A DNA stretch of 64,000 bases from CBDFHV01 sp965247705 (GTDB lineage: Bacteria; Pseudomonadota; Alphaproteobacteria; Rhodospirillales; CAMCUA01): contig CBDFHV010000065.1 of the NCBI GenBank assembly GCA_965247705.1, positions 26,991-90,990 on the forward strand. Direction: 5' to 3'. The notes under the pieces are model-generated. The model did not search any database and was not told where the DNA came from. It saw nothing but the letters and a program-made list of their open reading frames with translations. Both the position numbers and the translations under genes were made by a program. Position 1 is the first letter of the stretch. Each line of letters begins with the position of its first letter. Shown here piece by piece: positions 28,900-38,092 of the stretch.

Positions 28900-30102
28900 A
28901 TGGCCAAACAGAAGTTGACCAAGACGATCGTCGAGAAACTGGAGCCGGGAGCCGCGGACATTCTTGTCTGGGATAGCGAACTTGCCGGCTTCAGTTTACG
29001 TGTAAAACCGTCGGGTGCCAAGAGCTATGTCGTGCAGTATCGCAACCGCAGGACGGGCGCGTCGCGACGCAGGACACTCGGCCCGCATGGTCAGCTGCTC
29101 AGCTTCCACAAGGCGAAGGAGCACGCCCGCATTCTTCTCGCCGACGCGCTAAAGGGAAACGATCCGATCGCCGACGACCGCGCGGCACGTGTCGCGCCGA
29201 CAGTGAAGGAGCTGTCTACAGACTATCTCGAACAGCATGCCATCCCGAAGAAGCGGCCGCGCAGCGTCGCGATCGACCGGTCGATGATTGACCGGATCGT
29301 CCTGCCACGGCTCGGAAAGAAGAAGGTGGTCGACGTCACCTCCCGTGATGTTGCCGTGCTGCACGCGTCGATGAAGGCGACGCCCTATCAGGCAAACCGG
29401 GTGCTCGCCTTTCTTTCAAAGATGTTCTCCCTTGCCGTCGCATGGGGCTGGCGCAGGGACAATCCGGCAAAAGGGATCGGTCGCTTCCGCGAGGAACGGC
29501 GCGAGCGTTGGTTGTCGGACGACGAACTGCGCAGGCTGACAAGCGCGCTGGCCGACCGCCCCAACAGGCGTGCGGCAAACGCCGTGCGAATCCAATTGCT
29601 GACTGGCGCGCGTATCGGCGAAGTTCTATCGGCGCGCTGGGACAACATCGATTTCGCACGCGGTGTGTGGACGAAGCCGTCGCACCACACGAAGCAAAAG
29701 CGGACCGAACACCTGCCGCTATCCGCGCCCGCTCTCGCATTGCTCGCGAAGATACGTGATCAGGCTGACGGCAACGACGTGTACTTGTTTCCAAGCGACG
29801 CGCCCGATAAGCCGCTTCTGCGGATCAAAAAGTTCTGGCGCAGCGTGACCGAAAAGGCGGGTCTAGAGTGCTACCGGCTTCACGACAATCGCCATACGCA
29901 CGCCTCGCATCTCGTTTCGAGCGGGCTCAATCTTGAGATTGTCGGTAAGCTGTTGGGCCACACTAACCCACTGACAACCCAGCGTTACGCGCATCTCGCC
30001 GATGATCCGCTGCGCGCAGCCACAGAACGCTTTGGCGCGAAGATGGATGCCCTGGGCAAGGGTCACCAAGCCGAGATCGTTCCTCTGCCGTCACGACGAT
30101 AG
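28900..30102 (+). CDS. int: tyrosine-type site-specific integrase of the island
   Basis: A protein of about 400 residues of the phage P4/DUF4102-type integrases. It has an N-terminal arm-binding domain (KLTKTIVEKLEPGAADILVWDSELAGFSLRVKPSGAKSYV), a core-binding SAM-like domain (VKELSTDYLEQHA...), and a catalytic domain with R (TGARIGEVLSARW), H-x-x-R (RLHDNRHTHASHL), H (LLGHTNPLTTQRYAHL) and the nucleophile Tyr in the last motif. The catalytic residues are complete. ATG 28900 is chosen because GAGGGAGG precedes it. It sits next to the tRNA-Lys attachment site, as usual for such islands. Confidence 0.95.
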   Translation: MAKQKLTKTIVEKLEPGAADILVWDSELAGFSLRVKPSGAKSYVVQYRNRRTGASRRRTLGPHGQLLSFHKAKEHARILLADALKGNDPIADDRAARVAPTVKELSTDYLEQHAIPKKRPRSVAIDRSMIDRIVLPRLGKKKVVDVTSRDVAVLHASMKATPYQANRVLAFLSKMFSLAVAWGWRRDNPAKGIGRFREERRERWLSDDELRRLTSALADRPNRRAANAVRIQLLTGARIGEVLSARWDNIDFARGVWTKPSHHTKQKRTEHLPLSAPALALLAKIRDQADGNDVYLFPSDAPDKPLLRIKKFWRSVTEKAGLECYRLHDNRHTHASHLVSSGLNLEIVGKLLGHTNPLTTQRYAHLADDPLRAATERFGAKMDALGKGHQAEIVPLPSRR

Positions 30103-30130
30103 CGGTTCGAGCCGCGGCCCCATAAGACCT

Positions 30131-31505
30131 CTACGACCCCTCAAACCCGTGCGTCTTGAAGCGCAAGGTCTGGCAGTTCTCGTTGATCACACGCTGCACG
30201 TCGTCGGAAACGCCTTCTGGGACTTCGGCTTCGATTTCGACCGTGACCTTGACCTTGCCGCCGGGCAGAGTCGTCAGGTGCTGCAGGATCTCTTCGGCCA
30301 CCTGGCCCATGTCTCGACCGGCCCGGTCCGCATTGATCTCGACGGTACCGAAGAATCGACGAGGTAGACGTGGTCCCGCAGGTTCTTCGGCCGGCGCCGG
30401 GCCTCCCGGTGGAGAAGGCTCCCCAGGCCCCGTGTCGGGCCGAGGGCCCGGTGCGCCGGGCTCCAGACGTTCGGCCTCGATCTGCGTCCAGGCGACGTCC
30501 GGCTTCACGAGCACGCTCGCTGCATCGACGTAAATCGCGGCCGCCACCGTACCGAGCTTCAGGCCCTCATAACGGCCGTCGGCGGATACGCTGGTCGCAT
30601 AGGCGAAGTAGTCACCGCTGGCGATGCCGTCTTGGACGGCCTCGACGAACACCGTCTGGTCGCGCAGCCGGGGCAGATAGCAGTATGCGCAAAGTGCGTC
30701 CCACACTTTCTTCACCGAAGCGTGGTCCTGGTCCTTCCAGAACCACCGATTCAGTTCCATCCTGAGGAGCGCCGGCGACCACTTGGCGATCAGGTGTTCG
30801 CTCGACCTCAGGCGCCGCGAGGCGCGAGCGACGATGAAGTCGCCGTTTCCGGTGGCCTGGGCCACGTCCCGTTCGAGAGAGCCCACATTACCGTTGGCGA
30901 CATGCTGGGTCGGCACGAACAGCCAGCGGTAGGCCTCGCTGAATCGAATTTGCACAGTTTTGTCGCTGTTCTTCTCGCCTTCGCCCGCCTCGCGCCGCTG
31001 GTAGGCGTCCAGGTTAAGCGCCTCATGATCGCAGACCACTGACTGCCAGGCGAGGAAACGCCGCGCTTCCTGTTTCAGGCCCTCCATCACCTCGCGGTCC
31101 GGCGCGAGAAACGCGAGCATGTTGCGCTGCTGCCGCGGACTTCCGCCGCGGTTGGCCAGAGTATTTTCAGCGGCCTTCAGCCCCGCACTTTCCTGATCGT
31201 TACTCTTGTGCGTCTCCGACGGACTCAGAACGACGAGCCGAGCTTCCTGATCATCCGGCACGTCGCCCGAGGAGGCCGGGCAGGCATGGACGCCCCTGAA
31301 GTCACCGCGCTCGCGGCGCGTTGCTTCGCGGACGCGACGCTCGATCTCGCCCTCGACCTGATGGTCTTCGGATTGCTGCGCGCGCTCCTCGACGGTCCGC
31401 CGCAGGTTCGGTCGCGTGTCGTACCAGTAGCGTCGGTCCTTGCGATAGAGGTAGGTTAGCCGGGCCGAGAGCTGTGAGAGCGCCTCGTTGAATACGGAGA
31501 CCTGC
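30131..31505 (-). pseudogene. DUF499 ATPase-type protein, C-terminal fragment
   Basis: About 455 residues matching the C-terminal part of large (~1,000 residue) DUF499 proteins. They include ALSQLSARLTYLYRKDRRYWYDTRPNLRRTVEERA, the ARFLAWQSVV region, a Pro-rich linker, and the terminal RFFGTVEINADRAGRDMGQVAEEILQHL...VTVEIEAEVPEG...ENCQTLRFKTHGFE. The N-terminal ATPase with its Walker motifs is missing. Homology begins at about 31505, exactly where the opposite-strand methyltransferase fragment begins. DUF499 proteins are usually found with DNA methyltransferases in defence loci. The frame is open, but the product lacks the motor domain. Confidence 0.7.
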
Positions 31506-32743
31506 CGCCTCCGCGTACCGGCTCGGGACAACGTGGCGGCGCACAGTGGGACACCATGATGCGGAATGCGCGGGAGCAGGCGGAGGCCTACGCCAAGCGC
31601 CTTCCAGCCAACGAAGGGTGGCCGCCGTTCCTGGTCGTCGTGGATGTCGGCCACGTCATCGAGCTATTCGCCGACTTCTCCCTCCAAGGCAAGCGCTACG
31701 CGCAGTTCCCGGATCGGCAGAGCTACCGCATCTTCCTCGAAGACCTACACGAGGAAACGGTCCGGGAAATGCTCCGCCATGTGTGGACGGCCCCCGATGC
31801 GCTCGACCCCGCGCGCCGGACCGCCGAAGTGACGCGAGAGATCGCGGAATTGCTGGCCAAGCTCTCCAAATCCCTTGAGACCCGGTTGATCCGACAGCTC
31901 CCCAAGAATACCCGCCCCGAACAACTGAGCCTCCAGCGCCGCGCTATCGCGGAGCGGGTCGCGATATTCCTCATGCGGTGTCTGTTCACCATGTTCGCGG
32001 AGGACGTCGGGCTCCTTAAGCAGAACGCCTTCGGTGACCTCCTACGATCCTACAATGGAAAGGCCGACCGGCTGCACTTCGCACTTGAGCGGCTGTGGCA
32101 GGACATGAACAAGGGCGGTTTTTCCACAGAGTTGCGCGAAGACATCCTGACTTTTAATGGCGGCCTGTTTCGGGACTCGACTGCGATCCCGATCACCGAA
32201 GACGACCTGACGCTGTTCACAATCGCCGCTGACCGGGACTGGAAGGATGTCGAGCCCGCCATATTCGGTGCGCTGCTGGAGCGCGCCTTGGACCCCCGGG
32301 ATAGCCACAAGCTCGGAGCCCACTACACGCCGCGCGCCTATGTCGAGCGCCTGGTGGTCGCCACGATCATCGAACCCTTGACCGAAGACTGGCGCAACGT
32401 TCAGACCGCCGCTGCACAATTGGTGAGGGCTGGAGATGAGAACGGAGCCCGCAGAGCGGTTCGTGAGTTCCATCGCCAGTTTTGTGAAGTCCGGGTGCTG
32501 GACCCCGCTTGTGGCACTGGCAACTTTTTGTACGTCGCCATGGAGTTGATGAAGCGGCTGGAAGGCGAGATCCTGGAAACGTTAACCGATCTCGGCGAGA
32601 CCCAATCCACCTTGTCTAACGCAATTCAGAAGAGCCTCGCCGTCAAGGCCAGTGAGCCTTGGGACAATAATGGGAATAGCGGCGAGATGGCACGACCAAC
32701 GTCCCGGCGGCCCGGCAGGGGCAGGAACGCGCAACGGCGCTGA
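31478..32743 (+). pseudogene. DNA methyltransferase (Type IIG/MmeI-like) fragment
   Basis: An open frame beginning without a start (homology from about 31500: SGQRGGAQWDTMMRNAREQAEAYAKRLP). It carries the N-terminal/helical region of a large class I SAM methyltransferase: WPPFLVVVDVGHVIELFADFS, LGAHYTPRAYVERLV and the SAM-binding motif VLDPACGTGNFLYVAMELMKRLEGE. Homology stops near 32640, after ETQSTLSNAIQ. The catalytic N-P-P-[FYW] motif and the target-recognition domain are gone, and so are the first ~150 residues, so it cannot methylate DNA. With the DUF499 piece it looks like the remains of a defence locus. Confidence 0.75.
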
Positions 32744-32892
32744 GCGGCGTCACGTGACGCCGCTCAGCGCAGGTTTGACCGAGGGCCTTGTGACCAAACT
32801 GCTGATGCCACCGCACGTCTCGGGCCGAGCGGGCCAGTGGCCTGGCAAAGGCTTCGGAGCGTCTTGGTGCGGAAGTGGCGTCACGTGACGCC
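32737..32892. repeat. long perfect palindromes around GGCGTCACGTGACGCC
   Basis: A 34-bp perfect palindrome at 32737-32770 centred on CACGTG, and a 16-bp perfect copy of its core GGCGTCACGTGACGCC at 32877-32892. They lie in the ~600-bp stretch (32744-33337) between the methyltransferase fragment and the permease genes, which otherwise shows no convincing gene. No T-run follows, so a terminator is not the obvious reading. Confidence 0.75.
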
Positions 32893-32981
32893 GCTTTACC
32901 CGCCACGAGTTTGCCCGTGGGGCCTTGCGGCAACCCACTTCCGGGGGCAGGGGTGGGGTTAGCCGTTGAGGTAGGTCTAGC

Positions 32982-33359
32982 TTGCTGAGGGACCTTCCAA
33001 ATCATCACGGGAAAAAAATCGAATGGTGGTCGGCGTTTTCCGAGGAATGGTCGCGACAGGTTGCCACCCTCCTCCTCGTTGACCTCCCCGCATGTGAAGC
33101 GTTCGACATTGGCATGAAACGCATGCTTTCGGAGCGCCTCAGCGCGGACGTTGCGTCACGTTACGCCAAATTTATCCACGAGATATTCGGCTCCAACGGT
33201 GGCGTCACGGCGGCAATGTCGGCTGTCAGAGACATTTCGACCGTAGTGTCGGGGCAGACTGGACAGGCGCTCTTAGCCAGCAGCGGAAGCACGATCTTGT
33301 GCACCCCTAGGGGCGCACTCCAAACTGGGGTTGATGTTCAACGCCGATTGACACCTTGA
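32982..33359 (+). CDS. hypothetical protein, doubtful
   Basis: An open frame of 125 codons. The middle (SEEWSRQVATLLLVDLPACEAFDIGMKRMLSERLSADVASRYAKFIHEIFGSNGG) has an amphipathic, helix-rich look and normal composition, but I recognise no family. There is no clear ribosome-binding site, and the last 22 bp overlap the convergent permease gene. It may be a relic of a longer gene, like the truncated genes to its left. Confidence 0.3.
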   Translation: MLRDLPNHHGKKIEWWSAFSEEWSRQVATLLLVDLPACEAFDIGMKRMLSERLSADVASRYAKFIHEIFGSNGGVTAAMSAVRDISTVVSGQTGQALLASSGSTILCTPRGALQTGVDVQRRLTP

Positions 33360-34237
33360 ACTTCGAAACTCCGGTCGGCTCGCGCCGATTCGACTTGGAA
33401 CTTGGTGTTCCTCAGCCTGACGGTGCGCCGCCGCAGCCATTCCGCGAATCCCATGATCACAATCGAAAAGCTGATCAACACCGTCGCGGCGGCTGTGACC
33501 ACGGGGCTCAACTCCTCGCGGACGCCGCTCCACATTTGCCGCGGTATGGTCTTGTACTCCGGCCCGGAGATCAGGATCGCTATGATGAGCTCGTCGAACG
33601 AAGCAACGAACGCCAGCACGGCACCCCCGACCACGCCCGGCAAGATCACCGGCAATACGATCCGAAAGAATACGGCGATGGGACCGGCGCCTAGGCTGGA
33701 TCCCGCTCGCATAAGATTAATGTTGAAGTTGGTCAGCGTTGCGGTCACCGTCAACACGACGAACGGCGTGGCGAGCACCGTATGGGCGAGGATCAAACCC
33801 CAAGGCGTGTAGACGACGCCAGCCCACGCGTAGAAGAAGAACATCCCTAGGCCAACGATCAGGTGCGGCACCATCAGCGGAGACAAAAACAAACCAATGA
33901 CGAATGCCTTCATCGGGAAGTCGGCGAAGGTGATGCCCAGCGCCGCGAGCGTTCCAAGGCAGGTGGCGATCACCATGACCGAAAACGCGACACCAAATGT
34001 GAGTTGGGTTGCATGCTGCCACTTGGAAGACGCGAACAAGGCCTCATACCAGCGCGTCGAAACGCCAGGCATGGGAAACGTAAAGAATGGCTCGGAATTA
34101 AACGAGAGCGGAATGATGGCGAAGAGAGGCGCAACCAAAAAAAACAAAATCAGACCGCAGGCGATGTAAAGTGCATAATCCCATGCCTTTTCTACAAAAT
34201 AGTAATTCAATATCACAAAGTTTTTCTTCTCATTCAT
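33338..34237 (-). CDS. ABC transporter permease, PotC-like
   Basis: A 299-residue inner-membrane permease with about six helices and the cytoplasmic EAA loop (LMRAGSSLGAGPIAVFFRIVLPVILPGV) that contacts the ATPase. It resembles PotC/PhnV-type permeases for polyamines, opines or related cations (PFFTFPMPGVSTRWYEALF is a typical N-terminal periplasmic stretch). It is the last gene of a minus-strand run of binding protein, flavoenzyme, ATPase, PotB-like and PotC-like. The gap to the PotB-like gene is 11 bp. It starts at ATG 34235-34237, in an AT-rich stretch. Confidence 0.88.
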   Translation of the reverse strand: MNEKKNFVILNYYFVEKAWDYALYIACGLILFFLVAPLFAIIPLSFNSEPFFTFPMPGVSTRWYEALFASSKWQHATQLTFGVAFSVMVIATCLGTLAALGITFADFPMKAFVIGLFLSPLMVPHLIVGLGMFFFYAWAGVVYTPWGLILAHTVLATPFVVLTVTATLTNFNINLMRAGSSLGAGPIAVFFRIVLPVILPGVVGGAVLAFVASFDELIIAILISGPEYKTIPRQMWSGVREELSPVVTAAATVLISFSIVIMGFAEWLRRRTVRLRNTKFQVESARADRSFEVQGVNRR

Positions 34238-34248
34238 TTATTTACTTC

Positions 34249-35508
34249 CTATCCTATTTTCATCTTCCGTAGTCCAAATGCTATATTTACGACGCAATAC
34301 AATGCCGCCTTGAAAATCAGGAGCATCGCACTCAACGCCGCCGCCGCTCCCCAGTTCAGGGATTCGCTGGCGTAGAAGGCGATGAACCAGCTGATCATTT
34401 GGTCACCTGCGCCGCCGACCAGGGCGGGGGTGACGTAAAAGCCGACCGCCAGGATATAGACGAATAGGGCGCCGGCTCCGACGCCGTGACGGGTCTGCGG
34501 CCAATACACCTTGATGAAGGCGACGAGAGGATTGGCGCCGAGCGATTTCGCGGCCCGCATGAGGCTCGGCGGAATCCGTCTCATGATCGCGTAGAGCGGC
34601 AGCACCATAAAAGGGAGAAGGATGTGGGACATTGCCACGTAGACGCCTAATCGATTGTGGATGAGCTGCACGCGCTCCGACCAGAGGCCCAGGAAAAGGC
34701 CCAAATCGTTGACCACGCCTTCGTTCTGAAGCAGAACGATCCAGGCCGTGGTGCGTACCAGAAGCGCCGTCCAGAACGGAATCAGGACCACGATCATCAG
34801 GATGTTCCTCACCCCAGGCGAGGCGTTGGCCATCACAAAGGCCAACGGGTAACCCATGGCGACGCACAGCACTGTGATGACGAACCCCATCCAGAACGTG
34901 CGCAGCCAAATTGCGTTGAAAACCCTCAGGCGCTTGGGAACCTGGACGACAGAACCGTTTTCATCGACCGTGAGATCGAAAGCCGAAAGCAGGTAGATGA
35001 ATGTATAAGGTTTCGAAGTCCGCTTGATGACGGTCCAATAATCCCTTTCGTCCCAGCGCTTGTCGATCGCGATCAGCGACTCTTTCGGAGTCTCAATGGT
35101 TTTCATCTTTTCAAGCTTGCGGCCTGTCCTCCCGAGCAGCGCCTGGAACCCGGACCTGGCGCTGTTGAGCCGCTTGGAGGCAACGAAGAGCGTCTTTGCT
35201 GCCCTCGCTTCTTTCAGATCGGCGGCAAGCGCGGCGAATACGAATTCGGAAGGAAGATCGACGCCATCCCAATGGGAGATCGCCTCGGTGGTCCGGTACA
35301 GCACCGAGCTCACTTCCCGATCATCGACGCTCTTGAACAAGACCGCGCCGACTGGGACGACGAAGTTGACGAGGAGGTACAGGAACAGCGGCGCCACGAG
35401 GGCGATCGCAATCGCCTGTTTCCCCCGTTCGTGGCGCCGGAGCTGATTCTTAAGCAGGGCCGTGTCGACGACGCGCGCCGTCGCGCCAACCGCTGCCACG
35501 TCGCTCAT
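34249..35508 (-). CDS. ABC transporter permease, PotB-like
   Basis: A 419-residue permease. After a first helix (AIALVALFLYLLVNFVVPVGAVLFKSV) it has a large periplasmic loop of ~150 residues, unusually long compared with PotB (~285 residues). Then come five helices with NASPGVRNILMIVVLIPFWTALLVRTTAWIVLL and the EAA loop (LMRAAKSLGANPLVAFIKVYWPQ). Long-loop PotB relatives are found in uptake systems for opines or spermidine-like compounds. ATG 35506-35508 starts 22 bp after the ATPase gene. It forms the membrane channel with the PotC-like protein. Confidence 0.88.
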   Translation of the reverse strand: MSDVAAVGATARVVDTALLKNQLRRHERGKQAIAIALVAPLFLYLLVNFVVPVGAVLFKSVDDREVSSVLYRTTEAISHWDGVDLPSEFVFAALAADLKEARAAKTLFVASKRLNSARSGFQALLGRTGRKLEKMKTIETPKESLIAIDKRWDERDYWTVIKRTSKPYTFIYLLSAFDLTVDENGSVVQVPKRLRVFNAIWLRTFWMGFVITVLCVAMGYPLAFVMANASPGVRNILMIVVLIPFWTALLVRTTAWIVLLQNEGVVNDLGLFLGLWSERVQLIHNRLGVYVAMSHILLPFMVLPLYAIMRRIPPSLMRAAKSLGANPLVAFIKVYWPQTRHGVGAGALFVYILAVGFYVTPALVGGAGDQMISWFIAFYASESLNWGAAAALSAMLLIFKAALYCVVNIAFGLRKMKIG

Positions 35509-35530
35509 CGGGTCGCCCCCGCGGTTGGGA

Positions 35531-36622
35531 TCATGGCACGTCCAAGGCCCGGCAATCCTCGGCCGAGAACGACACCGTGACCGTACCGCCAACGGGCGGC
35601 GGTTCCCGGTGTCGCATGTTGGTGTGCTTGACGACAAAGTCGTCGATCCCGCACGCCAGCCGCACCCGGACGCGCGTGGTGTCGCCCTGGTAAATCAGCT
35701 CCTCGATGCGGCCATCCAACCGGTTGGCGTCTTCGGGGACCTCACCGTCGATCGCCACCCGCTCGGGCCGGACTGAGAGCTGGGTCTTCGAGCCGACTCC
35801 GCCCACGTTCACGGGCCGCGCCCTTACCGTTCCGCCGCCGTCGAGCTCGACTTCGCATAGTTTACCGGCGAGGCTGACGATCGTCCCCGAGAGCCGGTTG
35901 TTCTCGCCGATGAACTGGGCGACGAAGGAGTTGCGCGGATTCTCGTACAGCTCGTCTGGCGTATCGAGCTGGTAGACGCGCCCCTCATTGAAGACCGCGA
36001 TGCGGTCCGACATGGTCAGCGCTTCCTGCTGGTCGTGGGTCACGTAAACGACCGTGATTCCCAGGTCCTCCTGGATGTGCTTGATCTCGAGCTGCATCTG
36101 CTCGCGCAGCTGCTTATCCAGCGCCCCCAGGGGCTCGTCCATCAGCACCAGCCGGGGCTCGAACACCAAGGCGCGAGCCAGCGCCACGCGCTGTTGCTGC
36201 CCTCCCGAGAGCTGGTTTGGCCGGCGGTCCTCGAAGCCTACGAGCTTCACAATCTCCAGGACCGACGCCACCTTCGCGCCGATCTTAGTCTTTGGCAACT
36301 TGCGGATACTGAGCGGAAAGGCCACGTTCTCGAAGACGTTCATGTGTGGAAACAGAGCGTAATCCTGGAAGACCATGCCGAGTTGGCGCTTGTGCGGCGG
36401 CACGCGGGAAAGCGGCTGGCCGTCGAGGTGGATATCGCCCCCGGTCGGGCGCTCGAAGCCGGCCAGCATCAACAAAGTCGTCGTCTTCCCCGACCCCGAC
36501 GGACCCAGAAGCGTCAGGAACTCCCCCTTGCGCATGGAGAAGCTCAGGTCCTTGACCACCAGCGTTTCGCCGTCGAACGTCTTTTGGACTTCGACGAAGC
36601 GGACGAACTCCTCTTCGTTCAC
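35531..36622 (-). CDS. ABC transporter ATP-binding protein, PotA-like
   Basis: A 363-residue ATPase. It shows Walker A (LLGPSGSGKTTTLLMLAG), the Q-loop (MVFQDYALFPHMNV), the signature LSGGQQQRVALARAL, Walker B (LVLMDEPLGALD), the H-loop (YVTHDQQEALTMSD) and a C-terminal TOBE domain (~270-360, SVRPERVAI...). This layout is that of PotA/FbpC-type importers for polyamines and similar solutes. It should energise the two permeases that follow it on the minus strand. Confidence 0.94.
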   Translation of the reverse strand: MNEEEFVRFVEVQKTFDGETLVVKDLSFSMRKGEFLTLLGPSGSGKTTTLLMLAGFERPTGGDIHLDGQPLSRVPPHKRQLGMVFQDYALFPHMNVFENVAFPLSIRKLPKTKIGAKVASVLEIVKLVGFEDRRPNQLSGGQQQRVALARALVFEPRLVLMDEPLGALDKQLREQMQLEIKHIQEDLGITVVYVTHDQQEALTMSDRIAVFNEGRVYQLDTPDELYENPRNSFVAQFIGENNRLSGTIVSLAGKLCEVELDGGGTVRARPVNVGGVGSKTQLSVRPERVAIDGEVPEDANRLDGRIEELIYQGDTTRVRVRLACGIDDFVVKHTNMRHREPPPVGGTVTVSFSAEDCRALDVP

Positions 36623-36767
36623 GGTATCATCCCACCTTTGTCGCGAATTCGCCCGGCAGGTTACGCAGCGGCCCCGCGAACATCAATTTGATTCCCCGCC
36701 GCCCGCTCCTTGAAGAACCGCGCGATGTCCGCTCGCCAGCCCGTCCTTCGCCCGCGGGGAACCGCTC

Positions 36768-38042
36768 TTAGAACCGGTCCGCTCGAAACGGGAAAATATC
36801 GACGCTGGTTGGGCGCCCCGCCGCCAACTCGGCGATCAACATTCCCGTGACGGCGGCGAAGGTGAGCCCGAGGTGGCCATGCCCGAACGCGAACAGGACC
36901 GCCCGATGGCGGGGCGAGCGGCCGATCACGGGAAGTGAGTCGGGTGTCGCCGGACGGCACCCCATCCAGCGCGTCGCGCCATCCGCCTTGAGGCCGGGGA
37001 TGAGGGCACGGGCACGGCCCAGCACGCGGTCCGCGTGGCGGTAATCGGGGATCGCGTCCGGGTGAGCGAATTCGGCGATGCCGCTGACTCGGAGCCCGTG
37101 CTCCATGGGTGTGATCGCGACGCCCCGGTCGGCGAAGGTGAGCGGACGGCGGACGGTGACGCCCGGCTCGGGCATCATCGTGTGGTAGCCCCGCTCCGCC
37201 TCGAGCGGGATACGGGATCCGAGCCGGCGGGCGAGCGACTTCGACCAGACACCCGCGGCGAGGACCAGCTGATCCGCCACGTGCTCGCCGGCGTCCGTCC
37301 CGACCCGGGGCCTGCCGTCGCCGCCGAAGGTGATCGCCCGCGCCGTCTCGCGAAGCAATACGCCCCCCGATCGCACGAAGTGCCGGGCAAGGACCTGGGT
37401 CAGGCGAAGCGGGTTCACCGTCTGCCCGTTCCGGGGGTAGTAGACGGCGCAGGATGCGATGGGACCGAGGGCCGGCTCCATCTCGCGCGCCTCGTCGCCC
37501 GAAAGCATGGTCATTTCGACGCCGAACCGCCGACGCATTTCGAACTCGAACGCCACCCCGGACAACGAGTCGCGATTTTCGTAGACCGCGAGCCAGCCCG
37601 TGCGCTTGATGAGATCGCCCGCGTCGGCCTCGGCGACGAGCGGCTGGTAGGCGTCGAACACGCGCGCGAGAAGGCTTGCGCGGGCCGCCGTGATCTGCTC
37701 CGCCCGCCCGCGCACGCTCGCTCGCGCGAAGCGGACGAACCATGGAACCGCCTTCGGGAAGTGACTCAAGCGTATCGACAAGGGCTGAGCGGGATCGAAA
37801 AGAAGCCGAGGAAGCCGCGACAGGATTCCAGGCACGGCGTTTGGCACACAGGACGCGATCCCAAAGTTGCCGGCGTTGCCGAACGAGCAACCTTCGCCCG
37901 GTGAATTGCGGTCGATCAACGTGACGCGAAAACCGGTGCGCTGAAGCCAAAGGGCCGAGCAGACTCCCACGATGCCCGCGCCGACGACGAGCACGCCTCC
38001 GTTGAGCGACGCGGGGGCGCGCGCGACTCGGATAGGCGTCAT
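36768..38042 (-). CDS. FAD-dependent oxidoreductase, D-amino acid dehydrogenase-like
   Basis: A 424-residue DAO-family flavoenzyme. The N-terminal GGVLVVGAGIVGVCSALWLQRTGFRVTLIDRN is the FAD-binding Rossmann motif. EGCSFGNAGNFGIASCVPNAVPG is the DadA-type substrate-channel start, and the C-terminal WMGCRPATPDSLPVIG...FAFGHGHLGLTFAAVTG closes the FAD site. Such enzymes oxidise D-amino acids, opines or N-substituted amino acids to oxo acids. Its place between the binding-protein and ATPase genes of the transporter suggests that it acts on the imported solute. Confidence 0.9.
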   Translation of the reverse strand: MTPIRVARAPASLNGGVLVVGAGIVGVCSALWLQRTGFRVTLIDRNSPGEGCSFGNAGNFGIASCVPNAVPGILSRLPRLLFDPAQPLSIRLSHFPKAVPWFVRFARASVRGRAEQITAARASLLARVFDAYQPLVAEADAGDLIKRTGWLAVYENRDSLSGVAFEFEMRRRFGVEMTMLSGDEAREMEPALGPIASCAVYYPRNGQTVNPLRLTQVLARHFVRSGGVLLRETARAITFGGDGRPRVGTDAGEHVADQLVLAAGVWSKSLARRLGSRIPLEAERGYHTMMPEPGVTVRRPLTFADRGVAITPMEHGLRVSGIAEFAHPDAIPDYRHADRVLGRARALIPGLKADGATRWMGCRPATPDSLPVIGRSPRHRAVLFAFGHGHLGLTFAAVTGMLIAELAAGRPTSVDIFPFRADRF

Positions 38043-38092
38043 CCGGATCGCACGCGTTCCGTTGCGCGACTGCCGCGGCGCAAGGCCTGGCG

